A DNA stretch of 64,000 nucleotides from Piezodorus guildinii (Eukaryota; Arthropoda; Insecta; Hemiptera; Pentatomidae). Under the pieces are notes generated by a model, which was not told the DNA's origin, did no database searches, and worked only from the letters and a program-made list of their open reading frames with translations. The stretch spans positions 64,660,217 to 64,724,216 of the forward strand of contig CM041298.1 in NCBI GenBank assembly GCA_023052935.1, given 5' to 3'. This document shows, in pieces, positions 10,790-21,658 of the stretch. The position numbers and the translations under genes were made by a program. Every line of letters starts with the position of its first letter. Position 1 is the first letter of the stretch.

Positions 10790-11056
10790 CTAATTAGATG
10801 ATATGGGTAAATCTTCCGAATCTATAACATTAAAGGTAGCTTAGAAGAAGAAAATTTAAAATATCACCATTTAAGCCCTGTCAGACTATTTCAATCAGAA
10901 TTAAACTTGCATTATATTAAAGCCTGTTATATTTTACATTGATATAGCGAGTTGAATCAAAATCGTTAGAGCCGTTTTTGAGAAAATCATAAAAAGGTGA
11001 AAAATGCATGTAGATCTTCAGGTCAGACGATTTTAATAGTAAAGTAGCTCGGCGTA
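10790..11056 (+). repeat. R1 repeat, left half (split by FB2)
   Basis: This contains the family blocks 'cattaaaggtagctta', 'catttaagccctgtcagac', 'tagcgagttgaatcaaaatcgtt' and 'gccgtttttgagaaaatc'. It runs up to 'ggcgtata', where FB2 begins. The missing continuation ('attgtgttaaatatgaaattt') resumes at 14011. Confidence 0.8.
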
Positions 11057-11065
11057 TATAGCATT

Positions 11066-11235
11066 TCCAAGTCAATTGTAACCTTTTCCAAGTCAAATGT
11101 AACTTTTTCCATTTCAAATGTAACCTTTTCCAAGTCAAATGTAACCCTTTCCATTTCAATTGTCACCTTTTTCAAGTCAAATGTCACCTTTTCCATTTCA
11201 AATGTTACCTTTTCCAAGTCAAATGTCACCTTTTT
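11066..11235 (-). repeat. 21-bp minisatellite in FB2 left arm
   Basis: There are eight tandem units alternating two 21-bp versions (…gacttgg… and …gaaatgg… when read on the minus strand). Because 21 is a multiple of three, a frame stays open and would encode heptads like KVTFDLE and KVTFEME. It is the mirror image of 13829-14005. Confidence 0.85.
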
Positions 11236-11489
11236 CTTCACTTCTAGCCTTAAATATTCCGTTTTATTTATTTATTTATTGAAAAATAATTAATTTAATA
11301 AACATTATGACTTTTTTAATCATTTTGGCATATAATAATTGATAATTTTTTTGGGTCTCTTAGATATTTGATATCAAGTTCTGTTTTTTACTAGCTAATA
11401 TTTAAAAAAATTAATTATCGTCTATTTAGTTTTAAGATAGTTGTTGATATTGATTTTTTAGAGAGGAGGGGTAGTTTTTTGGAATAATT

Positions 11490-12290
11490 AATGTGTTTTC
11501 GGGTATTATAATTAAATTTTTCGAACTGTATTTTTTATCGCTCGCGTGCATGTTAACTCGCATTAAATTTTAATGTTTTTTATTGATATAGGGATTAATT
11601 AATGGGCTTTCGGGTGGTTATGATTACGTTTTTCGAGCTGTATATTTTATCGTTCTCGCTTATTTTAACTAAAATTTACTTTTTATGTGTTTTATTGATA
11701 TAGGGATAAATTAAAGTGCTTTCGGGTGGTTATGATTACGTTTTTCGAGCTGTATTTTTTATCGTTCATGCGTATTTCAACTCGCATTTACTTTTAATGT
11801 TTTTTATTGATATAGGGATAAATTAAAGTGCTTTCGGGTGGTTATGATTACGTTTTTCGAGCTGTATTTTTTATCGCTCTCGCTTATTTTAACTAAAATT
11901 TACTTTTTATGTTTCATATTGATAAAGGGGTTGATAATTGTGTTGTCGGGTCCTATAATTATGTTTTTTTAGTTTTATTTGTTTATCGCTCCCGCGCATT
12001 TTAACTCGAATTTACTTTTAATGTTTTTTATTGTTATAAAGATAATTAATGTGCTTTTGGTGGTTATGATTACGTTTTTGAGCTGTATCTTTTATCGCTT
12101 ATGCGTATTTCGATTCGGATTTACTTTTGATATTTTTTATTGTTATAGACGTTTGTAATTATCTTTTCGGGTCTTGTGATTACGTTTTTTAAGCTGTTTT
12201 TATTGTCGCTTGCTCTCATTTCAACTTGCATTTGCAGTGGTCTTTAAATTTTAATGTTTTATATTGATATAGGGATTAATTAATGTGCTT
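11490..12290. repeat. ~112-bp tandem array, FB2 left arm
   Basis: The 'cggg' core recurs near 11500, 11611, 11723, 11835, 11947, 12056, 12168 and 12284, a period of about 112 bp. Each unit also carries a 'ttatcgctc' block and a 'tttttattgatataggg' block. Units 2-4 are the most alike. The mirrored array is at about 12900-13570. Confidence 0.8.
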
Positions 12291-13828
12291 TCGGGTGGTT
12301 ATGATTACGTTTTTTGAGCTGTATCTTTTATCGGTCATGCATCCTTTACAAAAGATTAAGTTGAAAAAATTTCCTCAGGACGCTTTGTAAAGGATCCGCT
12401 TCCTAACTTGGTCTTACAATTATTTGATAATTTAATTGAGGAATCGTTTATTCTATTTTCGGGTGTTCTGATAACATTATTTGAACCAAATTTGTTATAG
12501 CTTTTAATCACTTTAAGTTACTGTTCCTATTTCATAAATATTCGATAGTGGGATCGTTTATAGTGTTTTCGGGAATACAAATAGAGTTTATGACATTTAT
12601 TTATAGCTAGTGCACATTTTAACTTAAATGAAACGTGATCTAGAAGAATGCGCAATCACGTTGTAACGCCCAAATAAAAAATGTAATCAAATCCTGCAAA
12701 AACACAATAAATAATTTTTACCTCATATTATAACATAATACCTACGGTTTGTAGAAATTCCCAAGCGCATAAAAGAATAAAGTTCAAAACACGTTATGAG
12801 CATTCCCTAAAACAAAAACAAAGAAAGACCACTGCAAATGCAAGTTGAAATGAGAGCAAGCGACAATAAAAACAGCTTAAAAAACGTAATCACAAGACCC
12901 GAAAAGATAATTACAAACGTCTATAACAATAAAAAATATCAAAAGTAAATCCGAATCGAAATACGCATAAGCGATAAAAGATACAGCTCAAAAACGTAAT
13001 CATAACCACCAAAAGCACATTAATTATCTTTATAACAATAAAAAACATTAAAAGTAAATTCGAGTTAAAATGCGCGGGAGCGATAAACAAATAAAACTAA
13101 AAAAACATAATTATAGGACCCGACAACACAATTATCAACCCCTTTATCAATATGAAACATAAAAAGTAAATTTTAGTTAAAATAAGCGAGAGCGATAAAA
13201 AATACAGCTCGAAAAACGTAATCATAACCACCCGAAAGCACTTTAATTTATCCCTATATCAATAAAAAACATTAAAAGTAAATGCGAGTTGAAATACGCA
13301 TGAACGATAAAAAATACAGCTCGAAAAACGTAATCATAACCACCCGAAAGCACTTTAATTTATCCCTATATCAATAAAACACATAAAAAGTAAATTTTAG
13401 TTAAAATAAGCGAGAGCGATAAAATATACAGCTCGAAAAACGTAATCATAACCACCCGAAAGCCCATTAATTAATCCCTATATCAATAAAAAACATTAAA
13501 ATTTAATGCGAGTTAACATGCACGCGAGCGATAAAAAATACAGTTCGAAAAATTTAATTATAATACCCGAAAACACATTAATTATTCCAAAAAACTACCC
13601 CTCCTCTCTAAAAAATCAATATCAACAACTATCTTAAAACTAAATAGACGATAATTAATTTTTTTAAATATTAGCTAGTAAAAAACAGAACTTGATATCA
13701 AATATCTAAGAGACCCAAAAAAATTATCAATTATTATATGCCAAAATGATTAAAAAAGTCATAATGTTTATTAAATTAATTATTTTTCAATAAATAAATA
13801 AATAAAACGGAATATTTAAGGCTAGAAG

Positions 13829-14005
13829 TGAAGAAAAAGGTGACATTTGACTTGGAAAAGGTAACATTTGAAATGGAAAAGGTGACATTTGACTTGGAAA
13901 AGGTGACAATTGAAATGGAAAGGGTTACATTTGACTTGGAAAAGGTTACATTTGAAATGGAAAAAGTTACATTTGACTTGGAAAAGGTTACAATTGACTT
14001 GGAAA
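13829..14005 (+). repeat. 21-bp minisatellite in FB2 right arm, open reading frame
   Basis: Eight 21-bp units give an open frame of about 61 codons starting at 13828 (MKKKVTFDLEKVTFEMEKVT and so on), highly regular and charged. It has no similarity I recognise, no upstream promoter or codon bias, and ends within the element tip. I consider it a by-product of the repeat length rather than a gene. Confidence 0.8.
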
Positions 14006-14010
14006 TGCTA

Positions 14011-14245
14011 TAATTGTGTTAAATATGAAATTTAATTTTCGTACAATTTTTCGTTTTCATACTAGACTTACCACACACATACTTACATTCATACTTTTTT
14101 CGGGACTTGGTTATTTGGACTCGGGAGACCCTAAAACGTTTATTTTCGTTGAAAACTGGAATTCGAAAATTTTCACGATCGCAATAATTTCCCTTACTAT
14201 ATATTTTATATTTATGGTGATTGAAAGTAAAAAGAATCATTGAAA
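14011..14245 (+). repeat. R1 repeat, right half (after FB2)
   Basis: R1 resumes with 'attgtgttaaatatgaaattt'. It continues through the cac/cat tract (14070-14090), 'gggacttggttatttggactcgggagaccctaaaacg', 'gaaaactggaattcgaaaattttcacgatcgcaat', and an end like 'gattgaaagtaaa'. Together with 10790-11056 it makes one interrupted copy. Confidence 0.85.
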
Positions 14246-15028
14246 TCATTAAAGAACTTGTAGAGATATAGCGCTTTGAAATTTGATGTAGTAATAGGTC
14301 CTTTTTCTATGAATAGTTTATCGGTTTTCATATGGATTAGGATTAGGAATGATGATTAGGCGTTTAACTCCGTGGTTTTTTACGCCATATATTAATTGTT
14401 TGTTAAATTATATAGTATAAATTTTAGTAACATTCAAAATATGTTTCCACTTTATAAAATTAAAGTTATATAGTTTTATACAGATAAAGTAATAATATTT
14501 TTTTAATTTATCCGTTTATTTGTTATTATTTTCTATTTATTTATTTTTTGTAATACGTTACTTAAAATTACTGCAATTGGAAAACATAACAATGTTTGCC
14601 ACTAAGTCGCTTTTCATATTAGTTAATTTCCTGTAAACAGTTATATAAACTGGTATATTCTAATATGGTTATTTGGAAATAATAAACTATTTGTTTAATA
14701 TGTTGCAGAGGTTTTTATATTATATTCTGATAATTTATCATCATGAATTATATTATTTTTAAACATAATTAAATCATTTTTGATTCCATTAAATGAGTTA
14801 TTAATGCTTTGGAAAGGTAGTATGGGGATATGATGGGGATCATTGCTTTAATCCCCACGTAATCAAATTAAAAACACACTTATTAAAAGAAGCTTAAGAA
14901 AAGGAGATACTTAGAGAAGTATGAAAAAGATAATTAATTTTAATGGGGGCGAGTGAAGAATAGAAAAACGTATTACTTTATTCATTAAGTTATTTTGTAT
15001 TTTAGATTTCAAAATTAGTATTCAAGCA
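14246..15028. other. No recognisable feature
   Basis: AT-rich sequence. I see no gene, RNA or shared repeat. Confidence 0.5.
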
Positions 15029-15240
15029 CTGTCTCAGTTAGTCATTAAGGATCACTCCTTCCTGATAACAGAGTCTATTCAAATTTACATTAGTATAACG
15101 AGTTTGATCAAAATCATCGGGGCCGTTTTAGAGAAAATGGTTAAAATTATAATATTAAGTGGCACTTTAGGTACGTCAATTTAAATGGAAAAAGTTGCTG
15201 TAGCTCCTTAAGCATTTAGCTTACTTAAATATGTGATTTC
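15029..15240 (+). repeat. R1 repeat, internal fragment
   Basis: This holds 'ttacattagtataacgagtttgatcaaaatcat', 'gccgttttagagaaaatgg' and 'aaaaagttgctgtagctcc', the middle third of R1 in degraded form. Both R1 ends are missing. Confidence 0.6.
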
Positions 15241-15619
15241 ATTTTTGTGAGATATTTATTACATGTCCTAGATTTACGAAACTAAGTATTGTCTTATCCA
15301 GATGGATCTAATTTTAAAAATTTAATTTTTCTTCCTAAACTTCAACAATCGGACTATCGATCATATGAACTTTTCTGTTGCTCTCAAGGTCTAGTACCTG
15401 CTACCACAAAATGAGTAGGCATTTACTACATGAGTCACATATTAAAAATGTTTTATGTTTGCTTCTTTGCATCCTTGATTGACCTCTGAAGGTTGTATAG
15501 CGGATGCTTAACGCACTCGCTCACAGGTAGCGCTAGCAGCGCCCACACTTAAGTCATCAGCCAAACATAAGAAGAGATAACACATATTGTCATATTGTTA
15601 CTTAATACTATTGTCATTA
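15241..15619. other. No recognisable feature
   Basis: I see no open frame of note and no shared repeat before the LTR begins at 15620. Confidence 0.45.
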
Positions 15620-16869
15620 TGTTACGGTTGCAATATCAGTAGTACTGTTATAATTAAATACTATTAGTAAGATATTCTGGCGTACCTAACATACGTAGAT
15701 AATTAGTGGTGGGGAGGCGCAGAAGTTGCATGCGCATCTCACATGCGATAAGACAGAGAGGCGCACGGAGTGGCAGTAGCAAGACGTCCGAGTGACAGGC
15801 AGCCACGCTCCCCTCTCCTCAACTATACGTCCCGAAGACTTTGTGAGGAAGCCGGGAGATGTTTCTAGAAAAGAGATTGTCTGAAGGCGAGTTGTCACAC
15901 GAGGACTCAGGGTAATTGGGAGAGCGCCACTAACCCGCCTCTCTGTGTTGTTTTGTGAATATACCTACTAGCCAGGGGAATAAGGACTATCAATTAAACA
16001 TTGTAAATAGATTTAATAGAGAATATACTATGTTGTTTTTTTTTAATTTGTCTATGAAAATATTGCATGTTTGCGTAAAGTTAGGTTTGGTTTACTTGTT
16101 TTTCTTTAATTAAATACCAATAGTTTTATTTCAATAATATAATAGACTCGGGTTTTTTTTTTTTTGTTTATGTAAATATATTTTGTATGTGTGAATTTGG
16201 TTTTTATTTATTTTATTTTCTCCTTTATTTAACTATAAATAATTTTATTTCTTTATTATACGGGTAATTTTATGTTTGTATATGGTATGTGTAAAGGTAC
16301 AGCCAGGATTTAGTTTATTTATTTTTCTATAACTTAAAATAAATGACTGATTTTATTGAAGTAAAATGTTTTAGTTATTTACATTAAAAATAACGTGGCG
16401 ACCTGAATAATAGACAAAGACAAATTTGAATCCACACCCTTCTCCACTAAGTGTAGGCACCCTATGTGATAGTGATGGGCAAATACTCAAAAAATTTGAG
16501 TACTGATTACTGTAATCAAATGATGCTCGCTGCTGATTACAAAATCTACTCAGCTTTCCTCCTGATTACTTTCTATTTTCCTCTGTAATCAAAATTTTCG
16601 TACTTTTGAGTACTTGATTACTTGAGTACTTGATTACTTTTTTATATGAGGTGGCCAGAATAGAGTATATTACATACATCTATTAAGTTAATTTATATTA
16701 ATAATTTCTTTAGGCCATCTTTTTTTTCATATTGTCGATTATTTTAAACTTTTCGTTAAAAGTTGATAAGGGTAATTTATTATTATTAAGATGGTGAGTT
16801 TATAGATTATTGTAAACTCTTCAGATAAAATCGATATAGGGGCCTATTATTATGTTTTTTTCACACTTG

Positions 16870-17690
16870 GAATTTCATTTTAACTTTTTCGTATTTACTG
16901 GATATTAGGCTCAGTAGCTGGGTTACCAATGGTTCGTTACCGATTATGATATTAATTTTAATCGCGCTGGCTCAAGAATAGGTTTATTTTAACTTTTTCG
17001 TATTTATTAGATACCAGGCTCGGTAGCTGGGTTCCCAAAGGTTCGGTACCGATTATACCATTAATTTTAATCGCGCTCGCTCAAATATGGGTTTATTATA
17101 ACTTTTTCGTATTTATTGGATACTAGGCTCAGTAGGTGGGTTCCCAAAGGTTCGGTACCGATTATAGCATTAATTTTAATCGCGCTCGCTCAAATATGGG
17201 TTTATTATAACTTTTTCGTATTTATTGGATACAAGGCTAAGTAGCTGCGTTCCCAAAGGTTCGTTACCGATTATACCACTAATTTTAATCGCGCTCGCTC
17301 AAATATGGGTTTATTATAACTTTTTCGTATTTTTGGATACAAGGTTAAGTAGCTGCGTTCCCAAAGGTTCGTTACCGATTATACCATTAATTTTAATCGC
17401 GCTCGCTCAAATATGGGTTTATTATAACTTTTTCGTATTTATTGGATACTAGGCTCAGTAGCTGCGTTCCCTAAGGTTCGTTACCGATTATACTATTAAT
17501 TTTAATCGCGCTCACTGAAATATGGATTTATTATAACTTTTTCGTATTTATTCGATGTTAGGCTCAGCTGCTGCGTTATTGGGGGTTCTAACCCGACCAT
17601 TCTATTAATTATTCGTGTGCTCGCTCCAATATGGGTTTATTATAACTTTTTCGGATTTATCTAATACTAGACTAAATAGCTGCGTTACCA
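16870..17690. repeat. ~109-bp tandem array, FB1a left arm
   Basis: Seven to eight units are each marked by 'aactttttcgtatttat', a 'gttcc(c)aaaggttcg(t/g)taccgatta' block and 'ttttaatcgcgctcgctcaa'. The core recurs at about 16880, 16989, 17101, 17210, 17319, 17427, 17536 and 17645. Short open frames spanning two units repeat the same peptide and are artefacts. Confidence 0.9.
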
Positions 17691-18299
17691 ACGGTTCTTA
17701 TAATTATCACACTTAATTTTAACATTTCTCCCTCTAGAATAGATTGATTTTAGTACTAATTTCTGTATTTTGTTTTCTTTCTGGCTGAAATACGTTTTAT
17801 TGGTTTTAAGTGCGTTTGGATAAAAAATGATTTGTTTTAACTTCTTCGTGTTTCTTTTCTATGCTAATTTCTGTATGGGGTTTTGGGGGGTTTAGTTAGT
17901 GAAATTTAATGTTTTTTTAGTCTGTTGGTCTAATCTATGTTTATTTCGTGTTTTTTGTAACTTATCATCAGTTGGGTTACCGCTAATCCTTTTCATCAGG
18001 ATAGAAATTTATCTATTTGGTTATTATTTTGGAGTTTCATAAAAATCAGCTGAACAGAATAATTTTATACGCCTATTTTTATTTGATGAAAAACATTCAA
18101 ACAAAATCTACTCTAAAGCAACAGGCTGAAATCATTAATACCATTAACAACATCCTTTAAAAAGTAAATATATTTTCAAGTATAAAAATAATACGAACAT
18201 GTTAAAATAAACCTCTGCATGAGTTAGCGCAATTAAAATTAAAAGTATAATATGTAACGAGCCCTTGGTTACGCAGCGACTGTGCCTAATAGCGAATAA

Positions 18300-19190
18300 A
18301 AACGAAAAAGTTATAATAAACCAATATTGGAGCGAGCACACGAATAATTAATAGAATAGTCGGGTCAGAACCCCCAATAACGCAGCAGCTGAGCCTAACA
18401 GCGAATAAATACGAAAAAGTCATAATAAACCAATATTTGAGCGAGCGCGATTAAAATTAATAGTATAATCGGTACCGAACCTTTGAGAAGCAGCTACTGA
18501 TCCTAGTATCCAATAAATACGAAAAAGTTATAATAAACCCATATTTGAGCGAGCGCGATTAAAATTAATGGTATAATCGGTAACGAACCTTTGGGAACGC
18601 AGCTTCTTAGCCTTGTATCCAATAAATACGAAAAAGTTATAATAAACCCATATTTGAGCGAGCGCGATTAAAATTAATGGTATAATCGGTAACGAACCTT
18701 TGGGAACGCAGCTTCTTAGCCTTGTATCCAATAAATACGAAAAAGTTATAATAAACCCATATTTTAGCGAGCGCGATTAACATTAATGGTATAATCCGTA
18801 ACGAACCTTTGGGAACGCAGCTACTTAGCCTTGTATCCAATAAATACGAAAAAGTTATAATAAATCCATATTTGAGCGAGCGCGATTAAAATTAATGGTA
18901 TAATCGGTACCGAACCTTTGGGAACCCAGCTACCGAGCCTGGTATCCAATAAATACGAAAATGTTAAAATAAACCTATTCTTGAGCGAGCGCGATTAACA
19001 TTAATGGTATAATCGGTAACGAACCTTTGGGAACGCAGCTACTTAGCCTTGTATCCACTAAATACGAAAAAGTTATAATAAATCCATATTTGAGCGAGCG
19101 CGATTAAAATTAATGGTATAATCGGTACCGAACCTTTGGGAACCCAGCTACTGAGCCTAATATCCAGTAAATACGAAAAAGTTAAAATGA
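18300..19190. repeat. ~109-bp tandem array, FB1a right arm (inverted)
   Basis: The same unit appears in reverse complement, eight copies, with 'tgagcgagcgcgattaaaattaat' repeated. Neighbouring units at 18530-18740 are almost identical, which points to recent unequal exchange or conversion within the array. Unit number and sequence differ from the left arm, so the arms are not a simple mirror. Confidence 0.9.
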
Positions 19191-19744
19191 AATTCCAAGT
19201 GTGAAAAAACATAATAATAGGCCCCTATTTCGATTTTATCTGAAGAGTTTACAATAATCAATAAACCCACCATCTTAATAATAATAAATTACCCTTATCA
19301 ATTTTTTAACGAAAAGTTTAAAATAATCGACAATATGAAAAAAAAAGATGGCTTAAAGAATTAATTAATATAAATTAACTTAATAGATATATGTAATATA
19401 CTCTATTCTGGCCACCTCATATAAAAAAGTAATCAAATTAAGTAATGATAGAAAGTAATCAGAAGGAAAGCTGAGTAGATTTTGTAATCAGCAGCGGGCA
19501 TCATTTGATTACAGTAATCAGTACTCAAATTTTTTGAGTATTTGCCCATCACTACTATGTGACGAGGGTTACAATATCTCGGTTCATGTTATTATTTCAT
19601 TATAATAAATAAACCTTACGAGGTATGTTACCCCATACATATATACATACATGCACCAATGATTTTTTTTTTTTCCGGTATACTTAATTGAACTACAAAG
19701 AAGTAACAAATGTAGCAATTTCAAAAGTAAATAACCAGTTCAGG

Positions 19745-19776
19745 CCATATATATTTTATATATATATTTATATATA

Positions 19777-19848
<72 letters not shown>

Positions 19849-19853
19849 ATATA
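19745..19853. repeat. (TA)n tract beside mariner end
   Basis: A TA run with a few TTTA interruptions. The mariner terminal repeat starts directly after it, consistent with TA target preference or later expansion of the target. Confidence 0.95.
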
Positions 19854-19856
19854 TAT

Positions 19857-20799
19857 GAGGTGTGTTCAAAAAATAAGGTGACTTTGTATTTTTAAGAAAA
19901 AATAATACACTTATGCCAAAGGCTTTTCCAATCCTCAAAGCACTTCTCATAAGCACTTTTCGGTATAGCCTTGAGCTCTTCCAGCGATGTCTTTATCTCC
20001 TCAATCGTTGCAAATCTCCGTCCTTTCATAGGTCTCTTTAGTTTTGGGAACAAGAAAAAGTCACATGGGGCCAAATCCGGTGAATATGGTGGCTAAGGCA
20101 TGATTGTGGTTTTATTTTTGGCCAAAAAATCTCTCAAAAGCAAAGATGGGTGAGCAGGGGCATAATCGTGGTACAAAAGCCATGAATTGTTTTTCCACAA
20201 TTCTGGACGTTTTCTTCGTATTGCTTCTCGCAAACGGTACATGAATTCAAGATAATACTGTTTATTGACCGTACGACCATATGGTAAGAACTCCTGATGC
20301 ACCACGCCATGGTAATCGAAGAAAACAGTGAGCAAAACTTTGATATTTGATCGAACTTGGCGTGCTTTTTTCGGTCTTAGCTCACCTGGGCTCTTCCATT
20401 GGGACGATTGGGCTTTGGTTTCGATATCATAACCATATACCCATGATTCGTCACCAGTTATGACCCTTTTGAGTAAATCTGGGTCTTCGTTGACGTCATT
20501 CAACAGCTCTTGATCGATGCTCATGCGACGGTTCTTTTGGTCAAAATTTAGCAATTTTGGAACAAACTTCGCTGACACACGTCTCATGCCCAAAACGTTA
20601 GAAAAAATTTCATGGCACGAGCCAAGCGATATACCGACATCCTCAGCAACTTATACGACATACTCTGATAGTGATTCGACGATTTCCCCAAAAAATGTTC
20701 TTCACTGCTTGAACGTTTTTATCAGCTGTTAAAGTTCTTGGGCGTCCAGAGCGAGGCTCGTCTTTGGCATCTTTCCGGCCATCTTGGAAGAGTTTGTAC
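19857..20799 (-). pseudogene. Dead mariner transposase (DD34D type), 5' part cut by FB1b
   Basis: On the minus strand the frame reads YKLFQDGRKD, SGRPRTLTADKNVQ, then after frameshifts MRRVSAKFVPKLLNFDQK, DESWVYGYDIETKAQSSQW, LLYHDYAPAH and PYSPDLAPCDFFLFPKLK, ending near 19890. The catalytic acidic residues are DES(W), H-D-Y and C-D-F, with 34 positions between the last two, as in mariner. HDN has become HDY, and a single TAG stop sits just before PPYSPD (about 20095). The left terminal repeat, 'aggtgtgttcaaaaaataag', starts at about 19858. The N-terminal end continues after FB1b at 21637-21658. Confidence 0.85.
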
Positions 20800-21636
20800 T
20801 AGTGATGGGCAAATACCCAAAAAATTTGAGTACTGATTACTGTAATCAAATGATGCCCGCTGCTGATTAAATAATCTACTCAGCTTTCTTCCTGATTACT
20901 TTCTATTTTCCTCTGTAATCAAAATTTTCGTACTTTTGAGTACTTGATTACTTGAGTACTTGATTACTTTTTTATATGAGGTGGCCAGAATAGAGTTATA
21001 TAATTATAAAAAAACCCATATTTGAGCGAGCGCGATTAAAATTAATAGCATAATAGGTAACGAACCTTTGGGAACCCAGCTACCGAGCCTGGTATCCAAT
21101 AAATACGAAAAAGTTAAAATAAACGTATTCTTGAGCGAGCGCGATTAAAATTAATATCATAATCGGTAACGAACCATTGGTAACCCAGCTACTGAGCCTA
21201 ATATCCAGTAAATACGAAAAAGTTAAAATGAAATTCCAAGTGTAAAAAAACATAATAATAGGACCCTCTATCGATTTTATCTGAAGAGTTTACAATAATC
21301 TATAAACCCACCATCTTAATAATAATAAATTACCCTAATCAATTTTTTAACGAAAAGTTTAAAATAATCGACAATATGAAAAAAAAGATGGCTTAAAGAA
21401 ATTATTAATATAAATTAACTTAATAGATGTATGTAATATACTCTATTCTGGCCACCTCATATAAAAAAGTAATCAAGTACTCAAGTAATCAAGTACTCAA
21501 AAGTACGAAAATTTTGATTACAGAGGAAAATAGAAAGTAATCAGGAGGAAAGCTGAGTAGATTTTGTAATCAGCAGCTAGCATCATTTGATTACAGTAAT
21601 CAGTACTCAAATTTTTTGAGTATTTGCCCATCACTG
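20800..21636. mobile_element. FB1b: 0.84-kb internally deleted copy of FB1 inside the mariner
   Basis: It starts TAGTGATGGGCAAATA and ends TATTTGCCCATCACTG. An exact 8-bp duplication, gtttgtac, flanks it (20792-20799, 21637-21644). The left arm is cut after about 200 bp, and about two ~109-bp units remain on the right. Removing it rejoins the mariner codons for WYKLFQDG, so the insertion post-dates the mariner. Confidence 0.9.
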
Positions 21637-21658
21637 GTTTGTACCACTTGTAAACATT
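21637..21658 (-). pseudogene. Mariner remnant beyond FB1b
   Basis: The minus strand reads VYKWYK and joins in frame with KLFQDGR at 20780. The mariner stops abruptly at about 21658, where a different repeat (accgactgctttt) begins, so its 5' terminal repeat is lost. Confidence 0.6.

Larger units (their letters stand above)
11059..14010. mobile_element. FB2: 2.95-kb foldback element with two ~1.2-kb inverted arms
   Basis: The left arm (about 11059-12243) is the near-exact reverse complement of the right arm (about 12828-14010), around a unique spacer of about 580 bp. The ends are TAGCATTTCC and GGAAATGCTA, flanked by TA on each side (11057-11058, 14011-14012). Each arm has a 21-bp minisatellite at the tip and then about seven tandem units of about 112 bp, each with a 'tcggg.ggttatgattacgttttt' core. 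It sits in an R1 repeat that continues cleanly on both sides, proving insertion. No transposase frame is present, so movement would need an enzyme supplied from elsewhere. The TA target suggests a Tc1/mariner-type or similar source, but that is weak evidence. Confidence 0.8.
16470..19554. mobile_element. FB1a: 3.1-kb hAT-like foldback element
   Basis: The ends are TAGTGATGGGCAAATA and its perfect complement. An exact 8-bp duplication, ctatgtga, flanks it (16462-16469, 19555-19562), and the paralogous LTR at 22781-22800 shows the unoccupied site. TAGTG/CAGTG ends with 8-bp duplications are hallmarks of hAT transposons. About 400 bp of unique sub-terminal sequence on each side leads into inverted arrays of ~109-bp units (left about 16870-17690, right about 18300-19190), with a central spacer of about 600 bp. 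It has no transposase and is therefore non-autonomous. The architecture resembles Drosophila Foldback elements, but the target-site size and termini point to hAT. Confidence 0.85.
15620..19573 (+). mobile_element. Gypsy-like LTR copy 1, interrupted by FB1a
   Basis: With FB1a and its duplicated 8 bp removed, about 861 bp remain that align along their whole length with the solo LTR at 21985-22804. Both begin TGTTACGG and end GGGTTACA, and share 'gtggtggggaggcgcagaag', 'gcatctcacatgcgataaga' and 'cacacccttctccact'. Terminal TG..CA and the 4-bp duplication at the other copy suggest a gypsy-type LTR. The 4 bp flanking this copy (atta and atat) do not match, so it may be an LTR of a recombined or decayed element. 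Internal short frames are meaningless. Confidence 0.7.

Noticed and set aside
15686..15898. Minus-strand frame in LTR copy 1 and its relative at 21869-22270
   Set aside because: They lie within aligned LTR sequence, and the frames are not kept between the two copies.
17225..17452. Open frames with repeated peptide (SCVPKGSLPIIPLILIALAQ) in FB1a, also at 18528-18840
   Set aside because: They are made by ~109-bp tandem units in both arms; the peptide repeats with the DNA unit and has no start or stop logic of its own.
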